A stretch of 64,000 bases of DNA from the NCBI GenBank assembly GCA_049840795.1, contig JASGJK010000049.1:104514-168513 (forward strand), given 5' to 3'. Positions within the stretch are counted from its first letter, which is position 1. Each line of letters begins with the position of its first letter. This stretch comes from UPXZ01 sp049840795 (GTDB lineage Bacteria; Bacteroidota; Bacteroidia; Bacteroidales; Paludibacteraceae). Below are positions 25,946 to 36,403 of this stretch, one piece after another. Position numbers and translations under genes: made by a program. The notes under the pieces were generated by a model. The model saw only the letters and a program-made list of their open reading frames with translations. It made no database searches and had not been told where the DNA came from.

Positions 25946-28493
25946 ATGAAAACAAAACTTATAACCTGCGTGGCTGTCGTATCTTTTTTTTGTGCCAATT
26001 ATTTGCCCGGACAGCAACTGTCGTCTTACGTCAATAAATACGTCAACTTCTCAAAAAACTTTCCGCAAGAGAAAGTATATCTTCACTTTGATAATACGAG
26101 TTATTTTTTAGGCGAAACCATTTGGTTTAAAGCTTACGTCACGCGTGCCGACAGAAATGCGCTCTCCAATATGAGCAAAGTACTGTATGTGGAATTGTTA
26201 AACTCCCAGGGCAATATATTGGAATCTAAAAAACTAAAAATAGAAGACGGACAATGCCACGGCGAATTTGATTTATTGAAATATAATTACGGTGGATATT
26301 ATGAAGTCAGGGCTTATACCCGCTATATGCTCAATTTTGGGAACGACAATTATTTTTCGCGCGTGTTTGCCGTATGCGATGAACCTGTAGATGAAAAGTA
26401 CAAACCTACAATCACAGAAAGACCTTATTCACAACGAATCCCGCAGGTAAGAAAGGAACTTACTTCGGATAAATTTGAGATGAATTTTTACCCCGAAGGC
26501 GGAAACCTGGTAAAAGGGCTAACTTCCGTAGTTGCGTTTAAGGCAATCTCAAACAAAGGAATCGGTACAGATGTAACCGGCGAAATTTACAACGAAAAAA
26601 AAGAACTAATATCTACATTTTCAACGGCGTATAACGGCTCGGGAATGTTTTCATTATGTCCAGATTCGGGAAAATATACGGTAAAGGTTGTTTTTCAAAA
26701 CAAAGAATATAAGTTTCCTATTCCCGAGGTGCTTCGGCAAGGATACGTGATAAATGTGAATGCCTATAACAAGGAGAAAATAAATATATCTATACAAAAA
26801 AGCGATAACGCACCGAAAGATTCGATAGGGTTGGCAATTTCGTGCAGGGGGGCGCTGTATGCTTTTAAAAAAATAGGCTGGACGAATGACGAAAATACGG
26901 TTTATCTCTCGTTCCCGAGAAAAATATGCTGCCTTCGGGTGTTTCGCAGATAACGCTTTTTAATGATAAAGGAGAGGTGATGGGAGAGCGGATGATATTT
27001 AACAACCACCACAGCGAAATGAAGATACAGGTAACTCAAAATAAATCGAGTTTATCAACCGTTTAAAAAATACGCGTTGGCTTTTAATTTTGCAGATAAA
27101 AACGGTCGCTCACTGTCCACCGATTTTTCATGTCGGTTAAGACATTTTTTTTACACCTTACGTCCCCTTATGCAAGATAATATCTTGACGAATATACTTC
27201 TTGCATCCGATCTGAAAGGCTACATTGAAAAACTTGGGATATTACTTCGAGAGCGATGACAGAAAACATCAACAAGCGCTGGATTTACTGATGCTCACAC
27301 AGGGTTGGAGTCGTTACGTGTGGAAAGAAATGACCGGCATCGACCCTTTGAAGATGGAACATCCGGTAGAAAAAGGGTTGTATATCGAAGGAACGGTCAA
27401 GTCGCTTTTTTCGCAACAAACCAAAACCGGATGTGAATATACTGATGTTTCTCACAAGCGATAGTACATCGCAGCACGGTAGCGCCGTGACCGATAAAGA
27501 AGGAAAATTTTATTTCTCGATTGTTGACTTTTTAGGCAGACAGAGTTTGACGATTCGAGAACCACGGAAAACGATAAACGCAAAGAGAACAATATCATTC
27601 TTGACCGACGCTTTAATCCGCCAACAAGAACGTATGCGTTAGAAGAGCAAAAAATACCGGCACTGTTCGTTTCAGACCAAAATAAAGCGGTTGTAAATTC
27701 AGATAAAAATAGTTCCAATGTTTCAGAATTAAATATAGATTCGTTGATGAAGGAGAAAAGTGATGCCGAAAAAATACGACTGATAGAAGAAGTGACTATT
27801 GAAAAAAACAGGAAACGAAAAATAGAAGGAGAGGGGCTGAGGAATGCTTCCATTGTTTACGATGTCGAAAATTTGGTGGATAACTTGATCGACTGTGAAA
27901 AACGTAAGCCGGACAATCTATTGGATTATCTCAGACAGATAAATCCCTATTTTGATTACGAAATTGTGGATGGCACCTATGTAAAGGCGAGATATAAAAG
28001 TAAAAACGTTATATTTTGCTTCAATAACAATACGCTGTTCTCCCACTTAGATAGCTCGGATAAAAAGCCGCTATCTGTTTATGAAGAGCTATCGTTATCT
28101 ATCATTGATGATATAAGGATGATTTCGATAAAAGAACAAGAAGGGACCTCACTGATGTATGATACTACAAGATCTCGCGTGTTGAAAGGGGATGAAGTGG
28201 TTGTGTTTGTTTATTCAAATAAGAACTTTATTACGCGCCAAACCGTAGCCGGCATCAGAAAAACCAATTTTCAGGGCTATTCACTCGTCAAAGAATTTTA
28301 TAGCATTCCTTATGATATAATGAGTCCTGATGTTTATGACCACCGTCGTACGTTATACTGGAATCCCGATGTGAAAACTGATGAGAAGGGGAATGCCGCT
28401 GTTGCGTTTTTTAATAACAGCTCTTGTCAAACGATAAACATAAACGCCGAAACGGTGACCGGGAATGGTGTAATAGGTTTATTTAACCGATAA
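25946..28493 (+). pseudogene. MG2-domain (alpha-2-macroglobulin-like) surface protein, about six frameshifts
   Basis: I start at ATG 25946, which gives a signal peptide (MKTKLITCVAVVSFFCANYL). The first frame has the hallmark KVYLHFDNTSYFLGETIWFK of Bacteroidetes MG2 proteins, then EMNFYPEGGNLVKGLTSVVAFK. From about 26920 to 27640 the coding sequence jumps frame about six times (SQITLFNDKGEVMGERMIF, then LALNFADKNGRSLSTDF-like, DDRKHQQALDLLMLTQGW, GVNILMFL-like). It continues intact from 27744 to 28493 and ends in MSPDVYDHRRTLYWNPDVK and ETVTGNGVIGLF. Joined length would be about 850 residues, normal for the family. These proteins often sit beside TonB or carboxypeptidase-regulatory-domain proteins, as here. 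The dense indels could be true decay or a badly sequenced patch. Confidence 0.75.
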
Positions 28494-28507
28494 AAATACA
28501 TTTTCCT

Positions 28508-29695
28508 ATGAGAAAGCTTCTTACGTGCTTGTTATTTTGTGTTGTCGTAGCTGCTAATGCGCAAAATACTATTTCGGGTATTGTACTTAATGCCAAAGAC
28601 CGTACACCTGTTGAATTTGCTTCGGTGTATATTAACGGTACCGCCAAAGGTGCTTATACCGATGCTAAGGGCGCTTTTGCAATTGCAGATGTGGCGGCGC
28701 CGTGCCAATTAATAGTCAGCCACATACAATATGATGTGAAGCAAATTCAAATCCAAATAATAAATACGGAAAAAATCAAAATCTATCTCAATGAAAAGTC
28801 GGTAGAATTATCAGATATTGAAGTTGTAGGAACAAGTAAAAGAAAAGATATTATCGCGGAGTTCAAAAATATCTTTTTAGGAAAAGATAAATGGGGGAAA
28901 AACGCCATACTCAAAAATGCCGACGCACTTTATTTCTCGCGCCGAGTAGATACCATTCCGGTTAGCAACTACGTTGAGCAAAAAACAAATAACGAAACAT
29001 TTCAAGTACTTTCGGCTAAAAGTAAAACACCCTTATTCATTGAATTACCTCTTTTGGGTTATGATGTTTGCGTAGATTTAGTTACGTTCGAAATCAAAAC
29101 ATCGGGTGACTGGAGCGAGTGTAATTATTGGGCATATTATAGATTTATGCCGTACAATGTGGTTACCAAACCGCAACAGGCAAATTATGAAAAGAAGAGA
29201 CAAAGCGTTTATTACAATTCATCAAAGCATTTTTGCCAATCGATTTTCAACCGTAAGCTGAAAGAAAACGGCTATTTGTTATCGTTTGTAAACCCAAAAG
29301 ACTCATCCGATACTACATCCGTTTTTTTTGATATTAAAGATTACATTCAGCGGATAGACTCTACCGAAATAATGATTGTAGGTTTGAAAGGACAAAAAAT
29401 CCATATCGATTATTTCTGTAATAAAAACGGATCACCTGTCGATTTGACCGTAAACAGTTACGAACAATCAGATAAAAAGAATGTGTGGAAAAAACGGGAT
29501 ATTGACCAGACATCACTGGTTATGTTCAGGAGCGATACCTGTATCATTCGATTCAACGGTACTACACCAAATATGGATGTGATGTTCGACGGAAGAATCG
29601 CGGCAAATAGAGTCGGTACTTTTCTTCCTACCGATTATGTGCCACAAAAGATAGTGAAGCCGAGTACCAAGAAGAAAACAAAGGACGCCGATTAA
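28508..29695 (+). CDS. Carboxypeptidase-regulatory-like domain surface protein
   Basis: The 395-residue protein has a signal peptide (MRKLLTCLLFCVVVAANAQ) followed by a CarboxypepD_reg-like beta-sandwich (NTISGIVLNAKDRTPVEFASVYING to IKIYLNEKSVELSDIEV, about 20-115). This domain is common at the N-terminus of TonB-dependent receptors and outer-membrane proteins. The rest is unlike a TonB barrel and resembles the DUF5686-type start (KNIFLGKDKWGKNAILKN), though it is too short for that family. It follows the MG2-like gene by 14 bp, so the two are probably one operon. Role at the outer membrane unknown. Confidence 0.75.
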   Translation: MRKLLTCLLFCVVVAANAQNTISGIVLNAKDRTPVEFASVYINGTAKGAYTDAKGAFAIADVAAPCQLIVSHIQYDVKQIQIQIINTEKIKIYLNEKSVELSDIEVVGTSKRKDIIAEFKNIFLGKDKWGKNAILKNADALYFSRRVDTIPVSNYVEQKTNNETFQVLSAKSKTPLFIELPLLGYDVCVDLVTFEIKTSGDWSECNYWAYYRFMPYNVVTKPQQANYEKKRQSVYYNSSKHFCQSIFNRKLKENGYLLSFVNPKDSSDTTSVFFDIKDYIQRIDSTEIMIVGLKGQKIHIDYFCNKNGSPVDLTVNSYEQSDKKNVWKKRDIDQTSLVMFRSDTCIIRFNGTTPNMDVMFDGRIAANRVGTFLPTDYVPQKIVKPSTKKKTKDAD

Positions 29696-29711
29696 AACGT
29701 CCTTTATTTTT
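29680..29711 (+). terminator. Intrinsic terminator overlapping the stop codon
   Basis: 8-bp arms AAAGGACG and CGTCCTTT with a 10-base loop that contains the stop region, followed by ATTTTTAT. Confidence 0.8.
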
Positions 29712-29730
29712 ATAACGTATCAATATACTT

Positions 29731-29778
29731 TTAAAGCGCATACCTTTTACCTACGGTAAGTTTGTTACCGGTCAAGTA
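29731..29778 (-). pseudogene. C-terminal scrap of a GH43 gene
   Basis: Read on the minus strand this stretch encodes YLTGNKLTVGKRYAL and a stop, nearly identical to the last residues of the GH43 protein at 34377 (DLTGDKLTVGKRYLP). No further homology could be seen upstream. It looks like the end of a deleted or duplicated GH43 gene. Confidence 0.6.
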
Positions 29779-30041
29779 TATTATCAGGACTGATTTATAT
29801 AAAGAAGAAAAATCGAAAATTATCTTTACGAAATCTCATTGATTTGTGCTATTCTCGTAAAAGGAAAGCTAAATCTATAATAATCGTTTATTCAATATCC
29901 TAAGTTGAATCTATCACAAAATAGAGAAACACTCTTACCATCTATTGTAGGCATCAAGCCCTTATAAATACCTACTTTTAATGATTGTTTTTTATTTTAA
30001 AACCAACTTTCTTTGCGCTAAAAAAGAACGCTGTTCATTTT

Positions 30042-30656
30042 ATGCAAATTCAAAAAGAAGAAATACGGTTAAAGATAATTGATATTGCCCGCGATGAATT
30101 TATTATCAATGGCTTTCAGGATGCATCGTTGCGCGTAATTGCAGCCAGAGCGGGAATAACTCTGAGTAACATTTACAATTATTTCAAAAACAAAGATGAT
30201 TTGTTTACCGAAATTATTAAACCAACGCTTGAGGTCATAGAACAACAGATGCTGGATCACAACAGTGAACAGAATATGACAATCGACTATTTCCGTTCAG
30301 AGCAAATGCAACAAACAGAATTACTTAAAATGGTGGCGTTGATTGAATCGCACCGTACTTATCTCCAATTACTGTTGTTTAAATCTACCGGCTCTTCTCA
30401 TGCCAATTTCCGTGAAGATATGATTCGGTCGAGCACCCTCACGGGACAGGAGTATTTGCTTGTCATGAAAGAAAAATACCCCGAAATCTCCATTGACATT
30501 TCACCCTTCTTTATCCATTTCATGGGTTCGATGTGGGTGAATATTATGTCAGAAGTAGTATCTCACTCGCTCTCGCACGAACAGATAACCAAATTTATAT
30601 CGGAGTACATTGCCTTTGGTACTGCCGGCTGGGAAAGAATAATGAAAATTAAATAG
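30042..30656 (+). CDS. TetR family transcriptional regulator
   Basis: I start at ATG 30042 (MQIQKEEIRLKIIDIARDEF); the upstream extension is not TetR-like. The 204-residue protein has the N-terminal helix-turn-helix: ARDEFIINGFQDASLRVIAARAGITLSNIYNYFKNKDDLF (residues about 15-55, given here as the usual TetR core). A variable helical ligand domain follows. It lies 8 bp before the first ABC half-transporter and is almost certainly its repressor. The inducer is unknown. A TTTCTTTG box, one base from the -7 consensus, lies at about 30008. Confidence 0.92.
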   Translation: MQIQKEEIRLKIIDIARDEFIINGFQDASLRVIAARAGITLSNIYNYFKNKDDLFTEIIKPTLEVIEQQMLDHNSEQNMTIDYFRSEQMQQTELLKMVALIESHRTYLQLLLFKSTGSSHANFREDMIRSSTLTGQEYLLVMKEKYPEISIDISPFFIHFMGSMWVNIMSEVVSHSLSHEQITKFISEYIAFGTAGWERIMKIK

Positions 30657-30664
30657 AATATAAT

Positions 30665-32446
30665 ATGTCAGGTCAAAAACAAAAATCCGGTTTGTCCCGC
30701 CTCGTCGAGATTGCCGGAACAAAAAAATGGTGGCTGGTAGGCTCTGTGCTACTGGCTGTTCTAAGTGCTGTGGCGCAATTCACCCCTTTCGTGTCAGTGT
30801 ATCAAATCCTTACAGAATTGGCGCAACATGCGTCGCAACCCGAATTAATTGACAAGGAATTAGTGTGGCATTGGGCATACATGTCCATTGGCGGCATTGT
30901 GCTTTTCGGACTATTGCTTTTTGCTTCCACCATGTTGTCGCACATTGCGGCGTTTAATATATTGTACGAACTGCGAGTGACACTTGCACGTAAATTGGTG
31001 CGGCTACCGCTGGGCTTTTTCAGCAAAAAGTCTTCAGGTCTTATCAAAAAAATTATGTCGGAAGATGTGGAACGTGTGGAGCTGTTCGTAGCGCACCACA
31101 TTCCCGACCTGACCACAGCTATTGTGTTTCCCATTTTACTTTTGAGCTATATGTTTTATACCGACTGGCATTTGGCGTTAGTCATTCTGGTAGTGTTTAT
31201 TATCGCTATTCTTTTTCAGGCGGTAATGATGATGAGTCCTTCTAAACGGGAGTTGTACACCAAATACCAGGAAGTGCAGGGGCGTATGAACAGCAGTATT
31301 GTAGAGTATGTGCGCGGTATTCAGGTGGTGAAAATCTTCAATCGTTCTACCAATGCGTTTGTACGGCTCAATAACGATATCAATGATTATCGCAACCTAT
31401 CGGTTGGCGTTTCGAAGCAATATGCCCCCGTTTACTTAGGCTATTACACCATACTCTCGTCGGTATTGTTGTTTCTGATTCCGGCAGCTACCTACTTCTT
31501 AGTCAACAGTCCGTCGTATTCGGTTTTTGTGCCTAAAGCGCTGATGTTCCTGATTTTGGGTGGTGGTATGTTTTTTCCGATGATGAAACTGATGTGGATG
31601 AGTGGATTTATGATGCAGAATATGACCGGTGTAACGCTGGTAGATGAAATTCTGAACAAAGAAGAAATAGCCGAACCTGAAAAGCCACAGTCACCCCGTG
31701 ATTCGTCGGTTGAGTTTCAGAATGTATCGTTTGCCTACGACCAAACTCCTATACTGAAAGGTATTTCGTTTAAAGCTAAACCCGGAACGGTTACAGCATT
31801 AGTTGGTCCGTCGGGAGCCGGAAAATCAACGGTGGCTATGCTTACCGCTCGTTTCTGGGATATTCAGGGTGGAGATATCCTGATTGGCGGAGTATTTATC
31901 AAAAATATCTCTACTGAAAAGCTGATGGAAAGTGTATCGTTTGTGTTTCAGGATAATATGTTATTTTTCGACACACTGGAAGAAAATATCCGCATGGGCA
32001 ATAAAACAGCCTCTTTCCAACAAGTACAGACAGCTGCCAAAGCCGCCCAATGTCACGAATTTATCGAAAAACTCCCCGATGGTTATAAAACGCTGGTCGG
32101 CGAAGGCGGAACTTATCTTTCGGGAGGTGAACAGCAGCGCATTGCGCTGGCGCGGGCTATTCTGAAAAATGCTCCGATTGTGTTACTCGATGAAGCCACG
32201 GCTTATGCCGACCCCGAAAACGAAGGAAAAATTCTTGAATCGTTTTCGCACCTGATCAAAGGCAAAACAGTGATGGTGATTGCGCACCGCCTGAGTACCA
32301 TTACCGGTGCCGACCAGATTCTGGTAGTGGATAAAGGTGAAATTGCCGAACGTGGCAAGCACGATGAATTGCTGGCTAAAAATGGTATTTACAAACAGAT
32401 GTGGGAAGCTTACAGTCAATCGCGCGAATGGACAATCAAAAAATAG
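30665..32446 (+). CDS. ABC exporter-fold half-transporter, IrtA/YbtP-like
   Basis: The 593-residue protein has six membrane helices (about 15-320) and a C-terminal ATPase: Walker A VGPSGAGKST, signature YLSGGEQQRIALARA, Walker B IVLLDEATAYADPENE, and H-loop VIAHRLST. The ATAYADPENE form, in place of the usual ATSALD, recalls the siderophore-linked IrtA/YbtP group as I remember it. Together with the next gene it forms a heterodimer. Transport of siderophore, haem precursor or toxic compound is possible; TetR control fits a drug-like inducer. A C-rich palindromic repeat begins at its stop codon. Confidence 0.9.
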   Translation: MSGQKQKSGLSRLVEIAGTKKWWLVGSVLLAVLSAVAQFTPFVSVYQILTELAQHASQPELIDKELVWHWAYMSIGGIVLFGLLLFASTMLSHIAAFNILYELRVTLARKLVRLPLGFFSKKSSGLIKKIMSEDVERVELFVAHHIPDLTTAIVFPILLLSYMFYTDWHLALVILVVFIIAILFQAVMMMSPSKRELYTKYQEVQGRMNSSIVEYVRGIQVVKIFNRSTNAFVRLNNDINDYRNLSVGVSKQYAPVYLGYYTILSSVLLFLIPAATYFLVNSPSYSVFVPKALMFLILGGGMFFPMMKLMWMSGFMMQNMTGVTLVDEILNKEEIAEPEKPQSPRDSSVEFQNVSFAYDQTPILKGISFKAKPGTVTALVGPSGAGKSTVAMLTARFWDIQGGDILIGGVFIKNISTEKLMESVSFVFQDNMLFFDTLEENIRMGNKTASFQQVQTAAKAAQCHEFIEKLPDGYKTLVGEGGTYLSGGEQQRIALARAILKNAPIVLLDEATAYADPENEGKILESFSHLIKGKTVMVIAHRLSTITGADQILVVDKGEIAERGKHDELLAKNGIYKQMWEAYSQSREWTIKK

Positions 32447-32476
32447 AAGCCCCCTAAATCCCCCAAGGGGGACTTT
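32447..32476. repeat. C-rich palindromic dispersed repeat
   Basis: Contains CCCCCTAAATCCCCCAAGG followed by GGGACTT, a short palindromic repeat I recall as widespread in Bacteroidetes genomes. A related inverted copy follows at 32561-32591. Confidence 0.7.
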
Positions 32477-32512
32477 CAAAATCAGTAAAATAATTTTCAA
32501 TAATGAATCATT

Positions 32513-34329
32513 ATGAGCAACAAGAAATACCAACAACATTCTGAAAAACAGAATAATAAAATCTCCCTTTTGGGGAGGTTTGGAGGGGCTAAATTCAAAG
32601 CAATTATGAACTCAGCAACGCTTGGTGAACCCAAACGTTTGCGTCCGATGATTATCTGGACAATGGTGGAATATTTTTTCGTGGCGCACCTTACGGATTT
32701 GCCATTATGGTAATCTGGTATATGTTTGAACCTTTGCAAAACCCGGCAGTAACGCTGAATATTCAGGGCATTATTTATGCCTGTATCAGCTTATTCGTGT
32801 CCTTGATGATAATGTTTTGGGGCAATTATAAGTCCTATTTTGCAGCTTACAGCGAGGGCTACAACATTACAGCCGACGGGCGCTTGAGCATTGCTTCGCA
32901 TCTGCGAAAACTCCCGATGGGTTTTTACAACAGCAAAGACCCGGGTGATATTGGTGCGTATATTGTAACCGATTACGCAAATATCGAACAACTGACCACT
33001 CACCTCATTCCCCAGTTCTTTGGCGCCATCGCTATGCCTTTAGTAGCCCTGTTTATGCTCCTGTTTTTTAACTGGCAATTAGCTTTAGTGGCAGCATTAG
33101 TCATTCCGCTGGCTTTCCCTTTAGCAAAAATATCTACTTACATTATTCGCAAAACCGGAAAAAAACAGCAAAAATCCAAAGTCGAAACCGCTTCACGAAT
33201 GATAGAATATGTGCAGGGTATTAAACTAATCAAAGCGTTTAATATCGGAGGAAAACGCTTCGAGCGGCTGGAAAAGGTTTTTCGCAGGTTGATGAAAGAC
33301 AGTATCCGCCTCGAAGCTGGTTCGGGACCAACTATGATTCTGTCGTCGTTTATCCTGAATTCGGGTTTGGTACTTATTACGCTTTTCGGACTAACATTCC
33401 TGTTTGCCGGAACATTGTCACTGCCGTTTTACATTATGTTTCTGGTTATTGGCACCCGCATTTATGAACCCTTGATACAGGCATTGATGTTTATGGGTGA
33501 GTTGAATTATATGCAATTGGGGGTTGATAGGGTTGAAGCGCTTCGGAAATCACCGCTACTGCCCGAAGGAAACGAAGAAATGCCTGTACAGTTTGATATT
33601 GAGTTCGATAAAGTAGATTTTAGCTACAACAGCGTAAAGGTGTTGAATCAGTTTACAGTTAAAATTCCGTCACATTCGTTTACGGCGTTGATTGGTCCCT
33701 CCGGCTCGGGAAAAACCACGGTTACCCGCCTTATCGCCCGCTTTTGGGATGTGGATGCCGGTGAAATACGATTGGGAGGAAAAAATATAAAATCTTATAA
33801 GAATGACGAATTATTAGCCAATATTGCTATTGTATTTCAGGATGTATATCTGTTTAACGATACCATTTACAATAATATCCGTATCGGGAAAGAAGATGCC
33901 ACCGAAGAGGAGATTATTTCAGCAGCTAAAATAGCCCGTTGCCACGATTTTATTGATGCGTTGCCCGATAAATACAAAACAATGGTGGGCGAAGGCGGCA
34001 GTACGCTCTCGGGAGGCGAAAAACAGCGTATCTCCATTGCCCGCGCTATTCTGAAAAATGCACCCATTGTACTTCTCGACGAAGCCACCGCCTCGCTCGA
34101 TCCCGAAAATGAGCTTTACATTCAGCAGGCTATCAACGACTTGGTAAAAGATAAAACCGTAGTAGTGATTGCCCACCGCCTCAATACCATTCGCAATGCC
34201 GATCAGATAATTGTAATAGACAAAGGCAGTGTTATTGAACAAGGTAAACACGATGAATTGATAGCCGCTAATGGTTTATACAAAGCTCTTTGGGATGAAC
34301 AGCAGCGGATAAAAGGCTGGAAGTTTTAG
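32513..34329 (+). pseudogene. Second ABC half-transporter, IrtB/YbtQ-like, one frameshift
   Basis: The coding sequence runs from 32513 or, more likely, ATG 32606 (MNSATLGEPKRLRPMIIWTM), because the first 31 codons include a dispersed repeat. A missing T in the run of six at 32674-32679 breaks the frame; with it the protein reads VEYFFRGAPYGFAIMVIWYM. The rest is intact: six helices, Walker A IGPSGSGKTT, signature TLSGGEKQRISIARA, Walker B IVLLDEATASLDPENE. It pairs with the preceding half-transporter and is about 575-605 residues long. Homopolymer location and an intact remainder suggest a sequencing error. Confidence 0.85.
32561..32591. repeat. C/G-rich palindromic repeat, inverted copy
   Basis: Contains CTCCCTTTTGGGGAGG and GGAGGGGCTA, the inverted relative of the element at 32447. 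It falls inside the longest reading frame of the second ABC gene and argues for the later start. Confidence 0.7.
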
Positions 34330-34376
34330 AAATAAACGTATGATACTTTAATGTTTTTGCACGTGTTAATACACTC

Positions 34377-35388
34377 TTACGGTAGGTATCTTTTACCAAC
34401 CGTAAGTTTGTCACCGGTCAAGTCGACTTCAAACAAATGCGGAGCTCTGATATAACGACCGTTAACCTCTTTGTGGCTGTGGAGTGACATAAGCCATTTC
34501 CCATCCAGTGCTTGAAATAACATTCCGTGTCCGAAGTCAGGAGGTGTTATCGGTTTTTTTTCCTGAATCCATGGTCCGTTCAAAGGTACCGCTTTGCGAG
34601 TACGCAACACCTTGTGTATATACATTATAAATCCAACTTGTCCAAATCATACCCAGTTTGCTGGTATTTGTACGAAAAAGATATGGTCCGTCGGTCACTT
34701 TATTCGGTTTTTCTATTCCGTTTTCTTTTTCCCGACTCCAGGGAGAATCATTGGCGTGAAACAAAACTTTTCCTTCACCAATAGTTCCACTCAAATCGGG
34801 TTTCAGTTCTATTTTTTCAATTGTACCGTTCCAATTTTGAAGCCATTCGTAGCAGTAAACCATATATGGCTTACCGTTTTTGTCTATCCAAAAGGTACCG
34901 TCAAGTGTGGGTTTATCGGCAGGGAGATACGTGGTATCTTTCATTGGGAGATACGGACCATCCGGCTTGTCGCTTACCAGCACATGACATGCGCGACGCT
35001 CAATAACGTTTCCTTTTACGGTGTCTATTTGTATGTTTCGATTGGTAAAGGTGGCAAAATAATAAAACTTGCCTTTGTACGAATGTATTTCGGCAGCCCA
35101 TATCATCGGATTAGGACCCATCCACGAAGTGGAATCGGTTTTAGCTACAATATATGGTCCATCCCAAGTTTTCAAATCTTTACTTTTCCACAAGTTACCA
35201 CCTGTTCCGGTCATATAATACATCTTCGATTGTTGATCGGCAATAATACACGGGTCACTTAACCGGATAGAATCTAACGGTATGTTTTCTCTGAAATATA
35301 GTTGTTTCTTTTGTGCGCCGACAGGCAAGACAAAGTATCCGCAGCCAATCAGTAAAAGATATATTCTAAGATAAGTCACCTTTTTCAT
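34377..35388 (-). pseudogene. Secreted GH43-type glycoside hydrolase, one frameshift
   Basis: Two frames give a protein of about 337 residues with a signal peptide ending PVGAQ. The five-bladed propeller features of GH43 are visible: catalytic-base region RLSDPCIIAD, NPMIWAAEIHSYKGKFYYFA, LDGTFWIDKNGKPYMVY, and VTDGPYLFRTNTSKLGMIW. The C-terminal part (34377 to about 34590) reads LNGPWIQEKKPITPPDFGHG. The break is an extra base in the AAA run at 34582-34584; removing it joins YSQSGT to LNGPWI. GH43 enzymes cleave arabinan, xylan or related side chains. No susC/susD genes are next to it. A short copy of its C-terminus lies at 29731-29778. Confidence 0.85.
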
Positions 35389-35417
35389 ACGTTCGACAAG
35401 AGCTATTAAATATGTTT

Positions 35418-36359
35418 TTACAACCCTTTTTCGGTCAAATATCGTTCGGCCTCAATAGCAGCCTGACATCCTGTGCCGGCAGCGGTAATCGCTTGACGAT
35501 AATGTGGGTCGGCAACATCACCTGCGGCAAAAACACCTTCAATATTTGTTTGCGGAGATCCGGGTATGGTTTTTATATAACCTACTTCATCGGTTTCTAT
35601 CCAAGGTTTGAAAACATCGGAATTGGGTTTATGTCCAATGGCTAAGAAAAATCCGTCAATTTCGATGTGTACATTTTCTTCATCGGTTTGTCCACGTCGT
35701 TTCATCAAATTAGCTCCTTGCACCACCTTGTCGCCGGTCAGCCCAAGTGTCTCGTGCTCAAAAAGTACTTCGATTTTTGGATTTGCCAATACGCGCTCTT
35801 GCATAATTTTTGAAGCACGCAGGTAGTTTTTTCTCACAATTAAATATACTTTATCGGCAATATTTGCCAGGTATGTGGCTTCTTCTGCTGCAGTATCGCC
35901 TCCTCCAACTACGGCAACTTTGCGTTTACGATAAAAGAAACCATCGCACGTGGCGCACGCCGATACACCCGATCCGGCATATTTTCCTTCGTCCGGAAGC
36001 CCCAGGTATTTTGCGGTAGCCCCCGTCGAAATAATAACCGTTTCCGCTTCGATTGTTTTTTCACCGTCCACCGTAATCTTGTAGGGCTTTGCCGATAAAT
36101 CGGTGGAAGTCACATTCCCGAAACGGATGTCAGCTCCAAATCGTTGAGCTTGTTTTTTGAGGTCTTCCATCAATTCAGGTCCCGTTATTCCTTCGGGATA
36201 TCCGGGGAAATTTTCTACTTCTGTAGTGGTGGTCAACTGTCCGCCGGGTTGCATACCTTCGTATAGCACCGGCGATAAATTGGCGCGGGAAGCATAAATT
36301 GCTGCTGTATATCCCGCCGGTCCTGATCCTATAATCAGGCAACGTACTTTTTCACTCAT
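35418..36359 (-). CDS. trxB: Thioredoxin reductase
   Basis: The full-length 313-residue flavoenzyme reduces thioredoxin with NADPH. It has the N-terminal FAD motif IIGSGPAGYTAAIYASRA, the redox pair CATCDG at about residues 137-142, the NADPH motif VVGGGDTAAEEATYLA, and the C-terminal FAD motif GVFAAGDVADPHYRQ. It lies 44 bp downstream of the LolA-like gene on the same strand and may be co-transcribed with it. Confidence 0.97.
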   Translation of the reverse strand: MSEKVRCLIIGSGPAGYTAAIYASRANLSPVLYEGMQPGGQLTTTTEVENFPGYPEGITGPELMEDLKKQAQRFGADIRFGNVTSTDLSAKPYKITVDGEKTIEAETVIISTGATAKYLGLPDEGKYAGSGVSACATCDGFFYRKRKVAVVGGGDTAAEEATYLANIADKVYLIVRKNYLRASKIMQERVLANPKIEVLFEHETLGLTGDKVVQGANLMKRRGQTDEENVHIEIDGFFLAIGHKPNSDVFKPWIETDEVGYIKTIPGSPQTNIEGVFAAGDVADPHYRQAITAAGTGCQAAIEAERYLTEKGL

Positions 36360-36403
36360 AGTTTATATGTCTTTTTTATATTCTTTTTTTATCGAAAAGT
36401 ACC

